This document shows, piece after piece, positions 36,654 to 46,290 of a DNA stretch of 60,043 nt. The stretch spans positions 1 to 60,043 of the forward strand of contig CANKAJ010000010.1 of assembly GCA_947479645.1 (NCBI GenBank), in the 5' to 3' direction. The notes under the pieces are model-generated. The model did no database searches. It saw only the letters and a program-made list of their open reading frames with translations, and was not told the origin of the DNA. Positions within the stretch are counted from its first letter, which is position 1. Each line of letters begins with the position of its first letter. Made by a program: the position numbers and the translations under genes. Source of the stretch: Betaproteobacteria bacterium (lineage in GTDB: Bacteria > Pseudomonadota > Gammaproteobacteria > Burkholderiales > SG8-39).

Positions 36654-37892
36654 TTGAGTCGTCGTCGTGTAGTCGTAACTGGCCTAGGACTTGTGTGCCC
36701 GGTTGGAAATACCGTTGCTCAAGCCTGGGCCAATATAGTTGCCGGTAAATCAGGAATCGGACCTATTACCAAGTTCGATGCTTCTGCATTTCCTACCAAG
36801 ATTGCTGGCGAGGTGAAAGATTTCGATGTAACGAAATACCTTGCGGCCAAGGAGGTGCGTCGCTTTGACACCTTTATTCATTATGGACTGGCAGGGGCGA
36901 TTGATGCATTGAAGGACTCCGGGATCGATCTTGATAAAGAAGATCGAACGCTGGTCGGTGCCTGCATTGGATCGGGAATAGGCGGCCTTCCGCTGATTGA
37001 AGATACTCAGGTAGCGTATGCTGCCGGCGGGATGCGCAAGATATCTCCGTTTTTCGTACCTGGAACCATCATTAATATGATTTCGGGACAACTTTCAATC
37101 ATGCTTGGATTGAAAGGGCCCAACTTTGCTGTGGTGAGCGCTTGCACAACGGCAAATCATTCCATTGGTGAGGCTGGTCGTTTGATTGAATATGGCGACG
37201 CCGACGTTATGATTGCAGGCGGAGCTGAAGCGACAGTATCTCCGCTAGGAGTGGGTGGTTTCAACGCGGCTCGGGCGCTTTCGACGCGTAATGACGACCC
37301 GGCGGGCGCAAGCCGCCCTTGGGACAAGGATCGTGATGGATTTGTTCTGGGGGAAGGTGCAGGGGTGCTTGTGCTGGAGGAATACGAACACGCACGCAAG
37401 CGCGGAGCACGAATTTATTGTGAACTGGCAGGGTATGGCATGAGTGCTGATGCCAACCATATTACTGCCCCATGCGATGATGGCGAGGGTGCAGCCCGAT
37501 GCATGGCGAACGCCTTGCGTAATGCCAGACGTAATGTCCAGGATGTGCATTATCTCAACGCACATGGCACATCAACACCTTTAGGTGACGTGGCTGAGAC
37601 AATTGCAGTAAAGCGGTGCTTCGGTGATAGCGCAAGAAATCTGGTGGTAAATTCGACCAAGTCGATGACTGGCCACCTTTTGGGGGCGGCCGGGGGTATT
37701 GAAGCGATATTTTCCGTGTTGGCGCTGCATCACCAGATATCTCCGCCCACCATCAACCTGCATGTGCCGGGCGAAGGTTGTGATCTGGATTACGTTCCCA
37801 ATGTTGCGCGCCCGATGCGTATCGAATTGGCGTTGTCAAACTCATTCGGGTTTGGTGGCACAAACGGAACCTTGGCGTTTTCTAGGATTTGA
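36654..37892 (+). CDS. fabF: 3-oxoacyl-ACP synthase II
   Basis: A 412-residue condensing enzyme (KASII). The active cysteine C164 lies in [16 protein letters not shown], with catalytic histidines in [11 protein letters not shown] and [12 protein letters not shown]. Translation starts with TTG at 36654 (RBS GGAG 5 bases upstream); the nearby ATG at 36643 leads directly into a stop. It elongates acyl-ACP, and FabF tunes membrane fluidity. It overlaps ygfX by 4 bases. Confidence 0.97.
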   Translation: MSRRRVVVTGLGLVCPVGNTVAQAWANIVAGKSGIGPITKFDASAFPTKIAGEVKDFDVTKYLAAKEVRRFDTFIHYGLAGAIDALKDSGIDLDKEDRTLVGACIGSGIGGLPLIEDTQVAYAAGGMRKISPFFVPGTIINMISGQLSIMLGLKGPNFAVVSACTTANHSIGEAGRLIEYGDADVMIAGGAEATVSPLGVGGFNAARALSTRNDDPAGASRPWDKDRDGFVLGEGAGVLVLEEYEHARKRGARIYCELAGYGMSADANHITAPCDDGEGAARCMANALRNARRNVQDVHYLNAHGTSTPLGDVAETIAVKRCFGDSARNLVVNSTKSMTGHLLGAAGGIEAIFSVLALHHQISPPTINLHVPGEGCDLDYVPNVARPMRIELALSNSFGFGGTNGTLAFSRI

Positions 37893-38332
37893 CCGTTTCA
37901 ATCCGGCTGAAACTTCAGCCGTCTCGCCAAGTAGCCGGGATCATTGCGGCTTTACACTTGGCCGCCATATGCTCCGCGGTATTCAGTTTATCTGGCTGGG
38001 CCTTGCTCCTGGCCACGGCCGGTATTGTTGCTTCGGGATTGGCTTCCGTAAGTAGATTATGGTGCAATCCGCCTGGTTCAGCGTACGAATTGGAACTGCA
38101 TGAAGGGCGAGCACTTGCTTGGCGTGATGCCGAAGGTGATTGGCATCACGCAACGGCAACCTTTAAAGGGTGCATAGTTTCCTGGATGATCGTATTGGCG
38201 CTCATCGATAATCCGCCAGTCGTTGGTAGCAGGAGTCGCTGGATGATTATCGGATCCGATTCCGCGGATGCCGATGCCCTGCGGGCCTTGCGTTCGTGGT
38301 TTCGGGGGCACTCAAATGCGTCGATACACTAA
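37889..38332 (+). CDS. YgfX/CptA-like membrane protein
   Basis: A 147-residue protein with two hydrophobic segments at about 18-34 and 36-54 (a tight hairpin), then a soluble domain ending in a short RALRSWFRG motif. This layout and the position between fabF and rpoE fit the YgfX (CptA, PF07254) family, which in E. coli was described as a toxin acting on cytoskeletal proteins or as part of succinate dehydrogenase assembly. Its function in betaproteobacteria is unclear. It overlaps fabF by 4 bases. Confidence 0.7.
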   Translation: MTVSIRLKLQPSRQVAGIIAALHLAAICSAVFSLSGWALLLATAGIVASGLASVSRLWCNPPGSAYELELHEGRALAWRDAEGDWHHATATFKGCIVSWMIVLALIDNPPVVGSRSRWMIIGSDSADADALRALRSWFRGHSNASIH

Positions 38333-38496
38333 TTTTTCCAAATTGACCAATGAACTATTTGTAGCCGTCTCGGTCTTTAAGGAAAGGCTGGATTCCAAGA
38401 GCGGCTGTCAATTCATGCTGTCCATGGGAAGTGCAGCCATTGCCGGCGAGCACTTGGTTGTAGAGAAGACCGGCAAGGTTCAGGGAAGGTATGTGG

Positions 38497-39096
38497 ATGA
38501 GTGACCGGGAAATTGACCGGCTGCTGGTCGAGCGCGCGCAACGCGGTGAAAAACACGCTTTCGAACTGCTTGTTACCAAGTATCAGCGCAAGCTTGCCAG
38601 GTTGCTGACACGATTTGTCCGTGACCCGGCCGAAGTGGAAGATGTTGCACAGGAAGCCTTTATAAAGGCGTATCGCGCATTGCCTTCTTTTCGTGGAGAC
38701 AGTGCTTTCTATACCTGGTTGTACCGAATTGGAATCAATACTGCCAAGAATCATCTGGTTTCACTCGGGCGCAGGGCGCCCACGACTACAGAAATTGATT
38801 CGGAAGATGCCGAGGGCTTTTCAGATGGAGAGCAACTGCGTGACATTAATACGCCTGAAAATCTGATGATGTCCAAAGAGATCGCAAGTGCCGTCAATGA
38901 GACGATGGATGGGCTGCCGGAGGAATTACGTACCGCCATTCAACTTCGGGAGATTGAAGGGCTAACTTACGAAGAAATTGCCACAATCATGAATTGTCCA
39001 ATTGGCACGGTCCGCTCCCGCATATTTCGGGCGCGTGATGCGATTGCGGAAAAATTGCGGCCTCTCGTTGATGCCCGCAAAGATAGAAGGTGGTGA
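38497..39096 (+). CDS. rpoE: RNA polymerase sigma-E factor
   Basis: A 199-residue ECF sigma factor. Region 2 contains FELLVTKYQRKLARLL and VEDVAQEAFIKAYRALPSFRG; region 4 has LPEELRTAIQLREIEGLTYEEIA and CPIGTVRSRIFRARD, the recognition helix. It controls envelope-stress genes and is held by RseA, encoded next. An ATG at 38491 is also possible. The gap of 164 bases after ygfX probably contains its own promoter. Confidence 0.96.
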   Translation: MSDREIDRLLVERAQRGEKHAFELLVTKYQRKLARLLTRFVRDPAEVEDVAQEAFIKAYRALPSFRGDSAFYTWLYRIGINTAKNHLVSLGRRAPTTTEIDSEDAEGFSDGEQLRDINTPENLMMSKEIASAVNETMDGLPEELRTAIQLREIEGLTYEEIATIMNCPIGTVRSRIFRARDAIAEKLRPLVDARKDRRW

Positions 39097-39097
39097 T

Positions 39098-39604
39098 ATG
39101 ACAGAGCGAATTTCTGCTTTAATGGACGGTGAGTTGGATCGTGGTGCTGCCGGGTCAGAGGTGCAGTCCCTTCGCAAAGACAGTGAATTGCGCGAAGTCT
39201 GGAATACCTACCACCTCATCGGAGATGTCATGCGCGGTGACCTTATTTCTGCATATGATCAGCGTGTCACGCAGTGCATCGCGAAAGAGCCGGTTGTGCT
39301 TGCACCAGGCAGATTGAAGGAGATTCCACCGCTGCGCTTTGTCAGATATGCATTGTCAGCTGCCGCAAGCTTAGCAGCGGTGTGGCTCGTGCTTTGGACT
39401 GCAGCTCCGACGCGAGGCATGCCAGAGATGGTGGCGACTCAAAACAAGGCACCTCGCGTCATTGCGACTCAGCCCGTAGGAATTGCGGGCGACGTCGAAA
39501 ATTACCTGCTTGCCCATCAACGATATTCCCCGTCAAATGCCATGCAAGGCGTTGCACCTTACGTAAGGCTGGTGTCTGAAGGGCAAGAGGGCGCGACAAG
39601 ATGA
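39098..39604 (+). CDS. rseA: Anti-sigma-E factor RseA
   Basis: A 168-residue inner-membrane protein. The cytoplasmic N-terminal domain carries ERISALMDGEL and a WNTYHLIGDVMRG helix that grips sigma-E; a single membrane segment at about 82-102 leads to a short periplasmic tail. Under envelope stress the tail is cut, freeing RpoE. The ATG at 39098 lies one base after the rpoE stop and fits the anti-sigma fold; the frame is also open upstream inside rpoE, but that is not coding. It overlaps rseB by 4 bases. Confidence 0.93.
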   Translation: MTERISALMDGELDRGAAGSEVQSLRKDSELREVWNTYHLIGDVMRGDLISAYDQRVTQCIAKEPVVLAPGRLKEIPPLRFVRYALSAAASLAAVWLVLWTAAPTRGMPEMVATQNKAPRVIATQPVGIAGDVENYLLAHQRYSPSNAMQGVAPYVRLVSEGQEGATR

Positions 39605-40584
39605 TGCGCTTTTTTTGCTTGTCCCTCGGTGTCTTCCTGTCATTTCCGTTGTCGTTTTCTGCCGCTTTTGCGCAGATGCCAACCGATCCGCAGGCTTTGC
39701 AGTGGCTTCAGCGCATGTATTCAGCGACTCAAAAGCTGTCCTTTGCCGGAACCTTTGCATACCAGCACGGATCGCATATGGAATTGTCCCGCATTACGCG
39801 ATACGTTGATGCAAGCGGCCCACTCGAAAAGCTGGAGCCGCTGGGCGGTCCTCTGCGAGAAATAATCCGAAGTCCAGATCAGGTGACGTGCTACTTGCCT
39901 GACTCCTTGACCGTCAAGATTGACAAGCAGATCGAAGATCGTAGTTTTCCTTCCATTCTTCCCGATCAATTCAAGGATCTGACTGACAATTACTCCGTAC
40001 GAAAAGGTGAGGTTGAGAGAGTGGCTGGTTTTGATTGTCAGGTGATCATCCTCACACCAAAGGACCGGATGCGCTATGGTCACAAACTTTGGGCCGACAT
40101 CCAGACGGGTATGCTGATCAAGGCCAAAACCCTGGATGAACGACAGGATCTGGTTGAAACATTTACTTTTACCCAATTGCAAATTGGCGGAGTGGATCGG
40201 GGGAAAGTTAAATCCCGTTTTGCTGCTAAGGGCAAGGAATGGCGAGTAGAAGACTCAGGCGCAACAGATGCTCATTTGATTGAGGCCGGTTGGATACTGC
40301 GTTCACAGCCACCAGGGTTTCGCAAGATTGGTGAAATGCGACGGAATCTTGGAGGTGCGACCGGGGTTGGGCATATTGTGCTTTCGGATGGCCTGGCGGC
40401 AGTGTCCGTATTTATCGAACCATTGGCCAATCGACGAGTCGAGTCAGCTGGATTGGTGCGTCATGGTGCGATCAATGTTTTTACACGACAACTGGGTAAT
40501 CATTGGATCACCGTGGTCGGTGAGACGCCTGCCGAAAGCGTAAAATATGTCGCCAATGCAATAGAGTACCGCAAGCCGAATTGA
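39601..40584 (+). CDS. rseB: Periplasmic sigma-E regulator RseB/MucB
   Basis: A 327-residue exported protein with a signal peptide ending near AAFAQ (residue 25). The first domain, LQRMYSATQKLSFAGTFAYQHG, is LolA/LolB-like and the second, GATGVGHIVLSDGLAAVSVFIEP, binds RseA. RseB shields RseA from proteolysis until mislocalised lipids or lipopolysaccharide displace it. It is coupled to rseA by an ATGA overlap. Confidence 0.94.
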   Translation: MMRFFCLSLGVFLSFPLSFSAAFAQMPTDPQALQWLQRMYSATQKLSFAGTFAYQHGSHMELSRITRYVDASGPLEKLEPLGGPLREIIRSPDQVTCYLPDSLTVKIDKQIEDRSFPSILPDQFKDLTDNYSVRKGEVERVAGFDCQVIILTPKDRMRYGHKLWADIQTGMLIKAKTLDERQDLVETFTFTQLQIGGVDRGKVKSRFAAKGKEWRVEDSGATDAHLIEAGWILRSQPPGFRKIGEMRRNLGGATGVGHIVLSDGLAAVSVFIEPLANRRVESAGLVRHGAINVFTRQLGNHWITVVGETPAESVKYVANAIEYRKPN

Positions 40585-40671
40585 TTGATTGGCAACCCTG
40601 CCAATGCTGCATTCCCATAAAAATCCCGTTGCTTTCTGAGGCGATGGCACATCTGATTTCAGGATTGAATA

Positions 40672-42108
40672 ATGGCAAAAAACTTTTACGTATTCTTGAT
40701 CGCGCTCCTTCAACTGGCATGTATGGGCGGCGCGGAAGCGCAGGCGCGGGAACTTCCTGATTTCACAGACTTGGTTGATAAGCAGGGACCTACCGTAGTC
40801 AATATCAGTACAACACAGGTGCAACGAGATCGGCGAGGATCTGGACAGACGCCCAATATTGATGAGAATGATCCGCTGTTTGATTTCTTTCGGCGTTTTA
40901 TACCCCGCCAGCCTGGTTCAAATCAGGAGCCCCGTGAATTCGAAAGTCGCTCTCTGGGATCGGGCTTCATCATCAGTACGGATGGCTATGTATTAACCAA
41001 TGCGCATGTTGTCGACAATGCCGATGAGATAACAGTCCGGCTGACCGATAAGCGTGAGTTCAAGGCCAAAGTCATAGGTGCGGATCGTCGAACAGATATC
41101 GCACTGATAAAGATTGATGCAACCGGGTTGCCGGCAGTGCGATTGGGGGATCCCAACAAGCTTCGTGTCGGGGAGTGGGTTCTGGCGATTGGTTCTCCCT
41201 TTGGATTTGACAACAGCGTTACCGCAGGTATTGTCAGTGCCAAGGGCCGTAATCTCCCATCGGAGAATCTGGTTCCGTTTATCCAGACGGATGTGGCCAT
41301 CAATCCGGGAAACTCGGGAGGTCCGCTTTTTAATATGAGGGGGGAAGTTGTCGGCATCAACTCCCAGATATATAGCCGTACTGGCGGTTATATGGGCGTT
41401 TCTTTTGCGATTCCGATTGACGTCGCAATGGATGTTCAAGGCCAGCTTCGATCATCGGGTAGAGTCAGTCGTGGTCGTATTGGTGTGGTCATTCAGGATG
41501 TCTCAAAGGAACTTGCGGAGTCATTCGGACTTGCGAAACCGATGGGAGCCCTCGTCAATGCAGTCGAAAAAGGTGGTCCCGCAGAAAAAGCAGGCGTCGA
41601 AACCGGCGACATCATTCTCAAATTCGATGGCAAGACGGTTGTGACGACGGGCGATTTGCCGAGATTTGTCGGAAGCACCAGGCCTGGGACGAAGTCGACA
41701 GTTGAAATCTGGCGAAAAGGCGCAGCCAAGGAACTGGCCATTACGGTTGGAGAAGTTCCAGAAGACCGTTTATCCAGTCGCGATCGAGGGCAGGCGCGTC
41801 CAACCGAGCGCGCGGCCAATCGGCTAGGCCTGGTGGTAAACGACCTGAGTGCAGAGCAGAAACGTGACGCAAAGCTCAGCGGCGGTGTGATTGTCGATGA
41901 TGTGCGCGGTCAATCACGCGGAGATATCCGAGTCGGGGATGTGATTACGTCACTAACGACCAAGGGACAGACTACCGAGGTTCGTTCGGCCGAACAATTC
42001 AACAAACTGGCGAACTCACTGGATCGTAATTCGTCAATCACTTTGCACGTACGTCGTGGTGAGGCCAATATTTTTGTGACTATACGTGGCGAATCCGGCC
42101 GTGGCTGA
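40672..42108 (+). CDS. mucD: Periplasmic serine protease MucD/DegP
   Basis: A 478-residue HtrA-family protease. Signal peptide to about residue 24, then a trypsin-like domain with the triad H112 (TNAHVVD), D142 (RRTDIALIKI) and S215 (NPGNSGGPLF), and two PDZ domains (about 260-355 and 380-470). It degrades or holds misfolded periplasmic proteins. It follows rseB by 87 bases and is the expected last core member of the sigma-E operon. The stop overlaps the next gene. Confidence 0.96.
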   Translation: MAKNFYVFLIALLQLACMGGAEAQARELPDFTDLVDKQGPTVVNISTTQVQRDRRGSGQTPNIDENDPLFDFFRRFIPRQPGSNQEPREFESRSLGSGFIISTDGYVLTNAHVVDNADEITVRLTDKREFKAKVIGADRRTDIALIKIDATGLPAVRLGDPNKLRVGEWVLAIGSPFGFDNSVTAGIVSAKGRNLPSENLVPFIQTDVAINPGNSGGPLFNMRGEVVGINSQIYSRTGGYMGVSFAIPIDVAMDVQGQLRSSGRVSRGRIGVVIQDVSKELAESFGLAKPMGALVNAVEKGGPAEKAGVETGDIILKFDGKTVVTTGDLPRFVGSTRPGTKSTVEIWRKGAAKELAITVGEVPEDRLSSRDRGQARPTERAANRLGLVVNDLSAEQKRDAKLSGGVIVDDVRGQSRGDIRVGDVITSLTTKGQTTEVRSAEQFNKLANSLDRNSSITLHVRRGEANIFVTIRGESGRG

Positions 42109-42352
42109 GCATTGCCAATTGACGCTCTATAGCCGCGCCTATTGCCACCTGTGTCATGACATGGAAAGCGCCTTGGAGGAGTTGCGCATGGAACTGGCCT
42201 TTGACTTGCAAGTGCTTGATGTGGACGCGGATCCCGTTCTGGAAGCTCGCTTCAATGAACTCGTTCCGGTATTGATGCATGGTGAGCGGGAATTGTCTCG
42301 TTACCATCTAAGCGTCGAAGTTGTACGTGCTTATTTGATGGAAATCCTTTAA
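42101..42352 (+). CDS. Glutaredoxin-like small protein
   Basis: An 83-residue thioredoxin-fold protein of the DUF836/glutaredoxin-like group. C-H-L-C sits in LTLYSRAYCHLCHDM, the fold continues with FDLQVLDVDADP, and LVPVLMHGERELSRYHL has the cis-proline strand. The GTG at 42101 overlaps the mucD stop. In related betaproteobacteria lepA usually follows; here a degraded region follows instead. Confidence 0.88.
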   Translation: MAEHCQLTLYSRAYCHLCHDMESALEELRMELAFDLQVLDVDADPVLEARFNELVPVLMHGERELSRYHLSVEVVRAYLMEIL

Positions 42353-42642
42353 AACCATAGTCTTGGTCAAATACAAGGGTGTGCTGAGCAAATACTTCAG
42401 CCGCCCTCAGTCGACCTGACTTCCCCCTGAACTGCAAACCCAAGGCCGATCTCGCCGTCATGCTGTCCGGGAACATCGGTCTCAGTGAGCGCGGAGCCAA
42501 TGATGGCTGAGTGCTATCGACCTCTTGAGGTCATCCAAGCTCAAGAAAGCAGACTATCGTCCGCCGGGGCACGCTTACTCCAGGGCCACAAGCCCCCCCA
42601 ACTGTCGCAGCCCCTAAAGCCCAAGGCAGAAGTGCCGCTGTA

Positions 42643-42960
42643 TCATTCCTCCAGTCTGATGCCCGCATCCTGCACCACCTTCCGCCAGCGTACTACCTCC
42701 GGTTTCCAACTTGCTGACCACGTCTGGAGATTTCGCCACTTTCGCCAACTCTTCGCTGAGCTTGTTCACAATGTCTGCGGACGTTGCGGCAGTAGTTTGG
42801 AGCGCTTGTCTTCAAAATTGGCCAGAGGTTTCAGCTTGCCCGAGCGTATGTAAGTCACGGCAGAGAGCAGCCCTGACGGGGCGACGTCCAGTTGGACTCC
42901 GAGCAAATCCGTGAGCATGAGTCCTAAGCCCTTGTAATGCACGAAAGTTGCGTTGGTACC
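42643..42960 (-). pseudogene. Decayed Bug-family receptor
   Basis: The minus strand reads NATFVHYKGLGLMLTDLLG, GVQLDVAPSGLLSAVTYIRS and GKLKPLANFEDKRSKLL, then after frame changes and deletions SADIVNKLSEELAKVAKSPD, and finally VVRWRKVVQDAGIRLEE with a TGA stop at 42643-42645. These are the middle, helix and C-terminal motifs of a Bug receptor in correct order. The N-terminal half is absent, cut where the intron fragment begins. The upstream stretch 42353-42642 contains nothing I can recognise. Confidence 0.8.
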
Positions 42961-43163
42961 GGTGCGTTGCTGCTACATCGAGAAGTCCGATGGAGGGCAG
43001 CGTGGACTGGGCATCACAAGCTTTGAGGGCAATGTGGCGCAGCGTGCGGTGTTGATGCTGCTGGGGCCGATCTACGAGCAGAACCTTGTGGATGGTTCCT
43101 GCGGTTTTCGGCCCGGTGCAGCGCGCCCTGGCGCAGAAGGGCAAATGCTGGGTGCTGGATGTG
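42959..43163 (+). pseudogene. Group II intron reverse transcriptase/maturase fragment
   Basis: A frame reads PVRCCYIEKSDGGQRGLGIT, SFEGNVAQRAVLMLLGPIYE and DGSCGFRPG, which match the fingers and palm start of bacterial group II intron reverse transcriptases. After a frameshift near 43117 it continues as RALAQKGKCWVLDV. The catalytic YADD region and the rest are gone, so this is dead mobile DNA. Confidence 0.75.
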
Positions 43164-43201
43164 CCCCCTGGAGCAGCAAGTCCGGGATGTCATCAGGAAG
43201 C

Positions 43202-43369
43202 CTTCAGCGGCCATTGTCCGATCATGATCTCAAGATCAAATTCCGTGACCTGGCGGAGGGCGTCTTGTCCACGGAAAACATCGATCGGATAGTGGCCTGT
43301 TTGTGGGGGATTGAAAGTCTTGAGGTCTCTGGGTCCATAGCCCGATTCGCGCAGGGGCGATCTCATTGA
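43202..43369 (+). pseudogene. MmgE/PrpD C-terminal fragment
   Basis: The last 55 codons before a TGA read RPLSDHDLKIKFRDLAEGVL then ENIDRIVACLWGIESLEVSG. This is the C-terminal pattern of MmgE/PrpD proteins: compare RPMRDADLEAKFFGL and LCWSIETL in the intact gene at 5792-7162. It is fused by chance to the intron fragment frame. No 5' part is present. Confidence 0.65.
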
Positions 43370-43449
43370 ACTTGGATTGAGGCAGTGCATTGGTCTTACA
43401 ATTGGCAATGAACGAAGACAAAACACGTGAATTTATGGAGGAGTTGAGA

Positions 43450-44424
43450 ATGAGATTACATTCACTGCTGGCGAATACTGCACTTGCCTGCGCGCTGGGG
43501 CTATTGTCTGCGGCTGCATCAGCACAGACCTTTCCGGCCAAACCGGTGCGCTTTATTGTGCCCTATACACCGGGTGGCGTTGCGGATTTGTCGGCCCGGT
43601 TCATCGGTAACAAACTGGCCGATGCGTGGGGGCAGCAGGTACTCGTGGACAACCGGCCAGGGGGCAATACCATCATCGGTTCGGAAGCGCTGGTCAAGTC
43701 GCCCGCCGACGGCTACACGATTTTTCTTACCACGATTGCCCACACCATCATCCCCAGCCTGATGCCCACACCCTATGATGCGGTCAAGGATTTTGCCGCG
43801 GTGTCTACCATCGCGAGCAATGAGATCGTGCTGGTTGCGTCACCCGGGGTCGCTGCGGGAAGTCTCAAGGAACTGATTGCGCTTGCCAAATCCAAACCCG
43901 GGCAATTGAATTACGGGTCTGCGGGGACTGGCACTATTAATCATCTGGCCGGAGAACTTTTTGCAGTTGCAGCCGGGATCAAATTGCAGCACGTCAGCTA
44001 CAAGGGGATACAGCCGGCGATGAGTGATGTCATGAGCGGTCGGGTCGAGATGTCCTTTGCCAGCCCGATCTATGTGTTTCCATTGCTCAAGGGAGGCAAG
44101 CTGAAAGCGTTGGGCATCTCCGGTTCCAATCGCCTGGCCGGTATGCCTGACGTGCCGACCTTTGCCGAAGGCGGGTTGCCTGGCGTCGATGTGAAAAACT
44201 GGGTGGGTATCGCCGCGCCCGCGGCAACACCCAAGGCCGTTATCGACAAGATATCTGCCGATGTGGCGAAGATTCTGGCCCTGCCTGATGTCAGCGAATT
44301 CCTCGTGAAACAGGGGCTCGATCCCTTCATATCAACACCGGAGCAGGCAGCGGCCTTGATTCGCAATGACATCGCGCGCTTTGCCAAAATCATCAAGTCC
44401 GCCAACATCAAGCTTGATAACTAG
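43450..44424 (+). CDS. Bug-family tripartite tricarboxylate transporter receptor
   Basis: A 324-residue receptor with a signal peptide (MRLHSLLANTALACALGLLSAAASA). Family marks are FPAKPVRFIVPYTPGGVADL, VDNRPGGNTIIGSE, PADGYTIFL, HVSYKGIQPAM and the terminal IARFAKIIKSANIKLDN. The ATG at 43450 has GGAGG 8 bases upstream; an open frame before it is not used. It is the first gene of a run with two deacetylase-fold hydrolases and an amidase, whose substrate it probably binds. Confidence 0.95.
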   Translation: MRLHSLLANTALACALGLLSAAASAQTFPAKPVRFIVPYTPGGVADLSARFIGNKLADAWGQQVLVDNRPGGNTIIGSEALVKSPADGYTIFLTTIAHTIIPSLMPTPYDAVKDFAAVSTIASNEIVLVASPGVAAGSLKELIALAKSKPGQLNYGSAGTGTINHLAGELFAVAAGIKLQHVSYKGIQPAMSDVMSGRVEMSFASPIYVFPLLKGGKLKALGISGSNRLAGMPDVPTFAEGGLPGVDVKNWVGIAAPAATPKAVIDKISADVAKILALPDVSEFLVKQGLDPFISTPEQAAALIRNDIARFAKIIKSANIKLDN

Positions 44425-44437
44425 GCCGGAGGCTTCA

Positions 44438-45364
44438 GTGCAGCCAACTCTTGAGCAGTTCATTACCTACTCGCCGGCGCCGGAGCGACCGCCCATTCGT
44501 TGGCCCGGAGATGCGCGTATCGCGTTGTGGATAGCGCCCAATATCGAGTATTACGAATATCTGCCGGCACCCACGCCGTTCAAGAATCCCTGGCCGCGGG
44601 TGCCACACCCGGACGTGATGCATTACAGCTACAGGGACTATGGGAACCGTGTCGGCTTCTGGCGCATGCTGGAGGTGTTTGACCAGTACCGCATGCCGGC
44701 AACGGTTTCATTGAATATGGCCGTGCTGGACCATTTTCCGGAAGTGCGCGATGCCATGGTCAAGCGCGACTGGGAGTTCATGAGTCATGGCATATACAAC
44801 ACGCGTCAACTGTTCGGCATGAGCATTGAGGAGGAACGGGCTTTCTATCAGGACACCATGGAGACGTTGCGCCGGCATACCGGCCGGCAATTGAAGGGCA
44901 TGCTGGGGCCGGCATTCACGGCCACATTGAACACCCCCGATTTGATGGCCGAGGCGGGATTCACTTACACCACCGACTGGTTTATTGATGATCAGCCCTT
45001 TCCGGTCAAGGTGAAGCAGGGGCGTCTCATCAATGTGCCGTATTCCCGGGAGTTGAATGATTCGTTGCTGTTCCAGAACCCGAGCTTCGAGGGGGATTAT
45101 TTTCTGGAAATCTGCAAGCGGCAATTTGATGTGCTGTACGACGAAGGTGCGACGAGCGGGCAGGTGATGTGCATCGCCTTGCATCCCTATCTGATCGGTC
45201 AGCCGCATCGCATCCGCTTTCTGGCGGATATCTTTGACTATATTCGTTCGCACAAGGGCGTCTGGATTACCACTGCCGAGTCCATCGCAGATCACTACTA
45301 CGAGCACTATTACGATCAGGAAGTTGCACGCCTGGCCGGTGCTGCCGCAACGGGGAGGGACTAG
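44438..45364 (+). CDS. Polysaccharide-deacetylase-fold hydrolase (PuuE/imidase-like)
   Basis: A 308-residue cytoplasmic enzyme of the NodB/CE4 fold. RWPGDARIALWIAPNIEYYEY at the start, YGNRVGFWRMLEVFDQY, MAVLDHFPEV and the metal-region WEFMSHGIYNT match the subgroup that contains PuuE allantoinase and cyclic imidases rather than sugar deacetylases. GTG 44438 is the start (GGAGG 5 bases before it). It sits 13 bases after the Bug stop and is followed by a paralogue. An amide-ring hydrolysis role is inferred from the amidase next to it. Confidence 0.88.
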   Translation: MQPTLEQFITYSPAPERPPIRWPGDARIALWIAPNIEYYEYLPAPTPFKNPWPRVPHPDVMHYSYRDYGNRVGFWRMLEVFDQYRMPATVSLNMAVLDHFPEVRDAMVKRDWEFMSHGIYNTRQLFGMSIEEERAFYQDTMETLRRHTGRQLKGMLGPAFTATLNTPDLMAEAGFTYTTDWFIDDQPFPVKVKQGRLINVPYSRELNDSLLFQNPSFEGDYFLEICKRQFDVLYDEGATSGQVMCIALHPYLIGQPHRIRFLADIFDYIRSHKGVWITTAESIADHYYEHYYDQEVARLAGAAATGRD

Positions 45365-45366
45365 CC

Positions 45367-46290
45367 ATGCCAGCGAATCGCGAGCCACGCACCATGGACA
45401 ATCCCTACTATGACTGGTCGCCGATCAGCACCCGGCCGGCGCTGCGCTGGCCCGGCGAAGCGCGTGTCGCTGTCGGAGTGATCGTCAATCTCGAATACAC
45501 CGAACTGGTTGGCCCCAAAGGCAGCATCGCGCCGCCCAGTTCAGTCAGGCGAGGCCCGTTTCCGGAAATGGCCGACATGCATGAGACCACGCCGGTTGAG
45601 TACGGCAATCGCGTCGGCGTATTCCGTGTGATGAAGGTGCTGGATCGCCACGGCATCCGCGCCACCGCCGCTCTTGATGCGGCAGTGGCTGATCGATATC
45701 CCTACATCATCGGACAGGCGCAGCAGCGCGGCTGGGAATTCATCGGCCACAGTCTCGTATACAACCGCATGATCACGGAGAAAATGCCCGAGGCCGAAGA
45801 GCGCGAGTACATTCGCCAGTCGCTGGCCGCGGTGAGCAAGGCCACGGGAAAGCCGGCACGCGGCTGGATAGGCTCGGATTATGGCGAATCAACGCGCACG
45901 GTCCGGTTGCTGGCGGAACAGGGTGTGGAGTATGTGTGCGACTGGCCCAATGACGAACAGCCCTACCGTATGAAGGTCCCGCAGGGCAACATGGTGTCGC
46001 TGCCGACGTTGCTCGATCTGGACGAAAGCTATACCCATCGTGGCCGTCGTATCCCCATTCAGCGCTGGACGCAGATGGTGACAGATGCGTTTGATCGTCT
46101 CTATCAGGATGGGGCCGATAACGGTCGCATGATGCTGCTGAGCGTCCATCCCTGGCTGATCGGACAGCCGTACCGCATCGGGGCGCTGGACGAAGCGCTT
46201 GGCTACATCATGCGCCACCCGCTGGTGTGGTCGGCGACCGGCAGCGAAATCGTGGATTGGTACCTGAAGTCCGGTACCACGGCGGCATGA
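45367..46290 (+). CDS. Polysaccharide-deacetylase-fold hydrolase, second paralogue
   Basis: A 307-residue relative of the preceding gene, diverged but with the same skeleton: RWPGEARVAVGVIVNLEYTEL, VEYGNRVGVFRVMKVLDRH, and WEFIGHSLVYNRM in the metal-binding region. PuuE-type enzymes can form pairs acting on different ring substrates, or a heteromeric enzyme. GGGAGGGA lies upstream of the ATG and the stop overlaps the amidase ATG (ATGA). The pairing supports a two-subunit or two-step ring-opening activity. Confidence 0.87.
   Translation: MPANREPRTMDNPYYDWSPISTRPALRWPGEARVAVGVIVNLEYTELVGPKGSIAPPSSVRRGPFPEMADMHETTPVEYGNRVGVFRVMKVLDRHGIRATAALDAAVADRYPYIIGQAQQRGWEFIGHSLVYNRMITEKMPEAEEREYIRQSLAAVSKATGKPARGWIGSDYGESTRTVRLLAEQGVEYVCDWPNDEQPYRMKVPQGNMVSLPTLLDLDESYTHRGRRIPIQRWTQMVTDAFDRLYQDGADNGRMMLLSVHPWLIGQPYRIGALDEALGYIMRHPLVWSATGSEIVDWYLKSGTTAA

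Noticed and set aside
38268-38504. Open frame between ygfX and rpoE
   Set aside because: It overlaps both genes, lacks a ribosome site and matches no pattern; this gap more likely carries the rpoE promoter.
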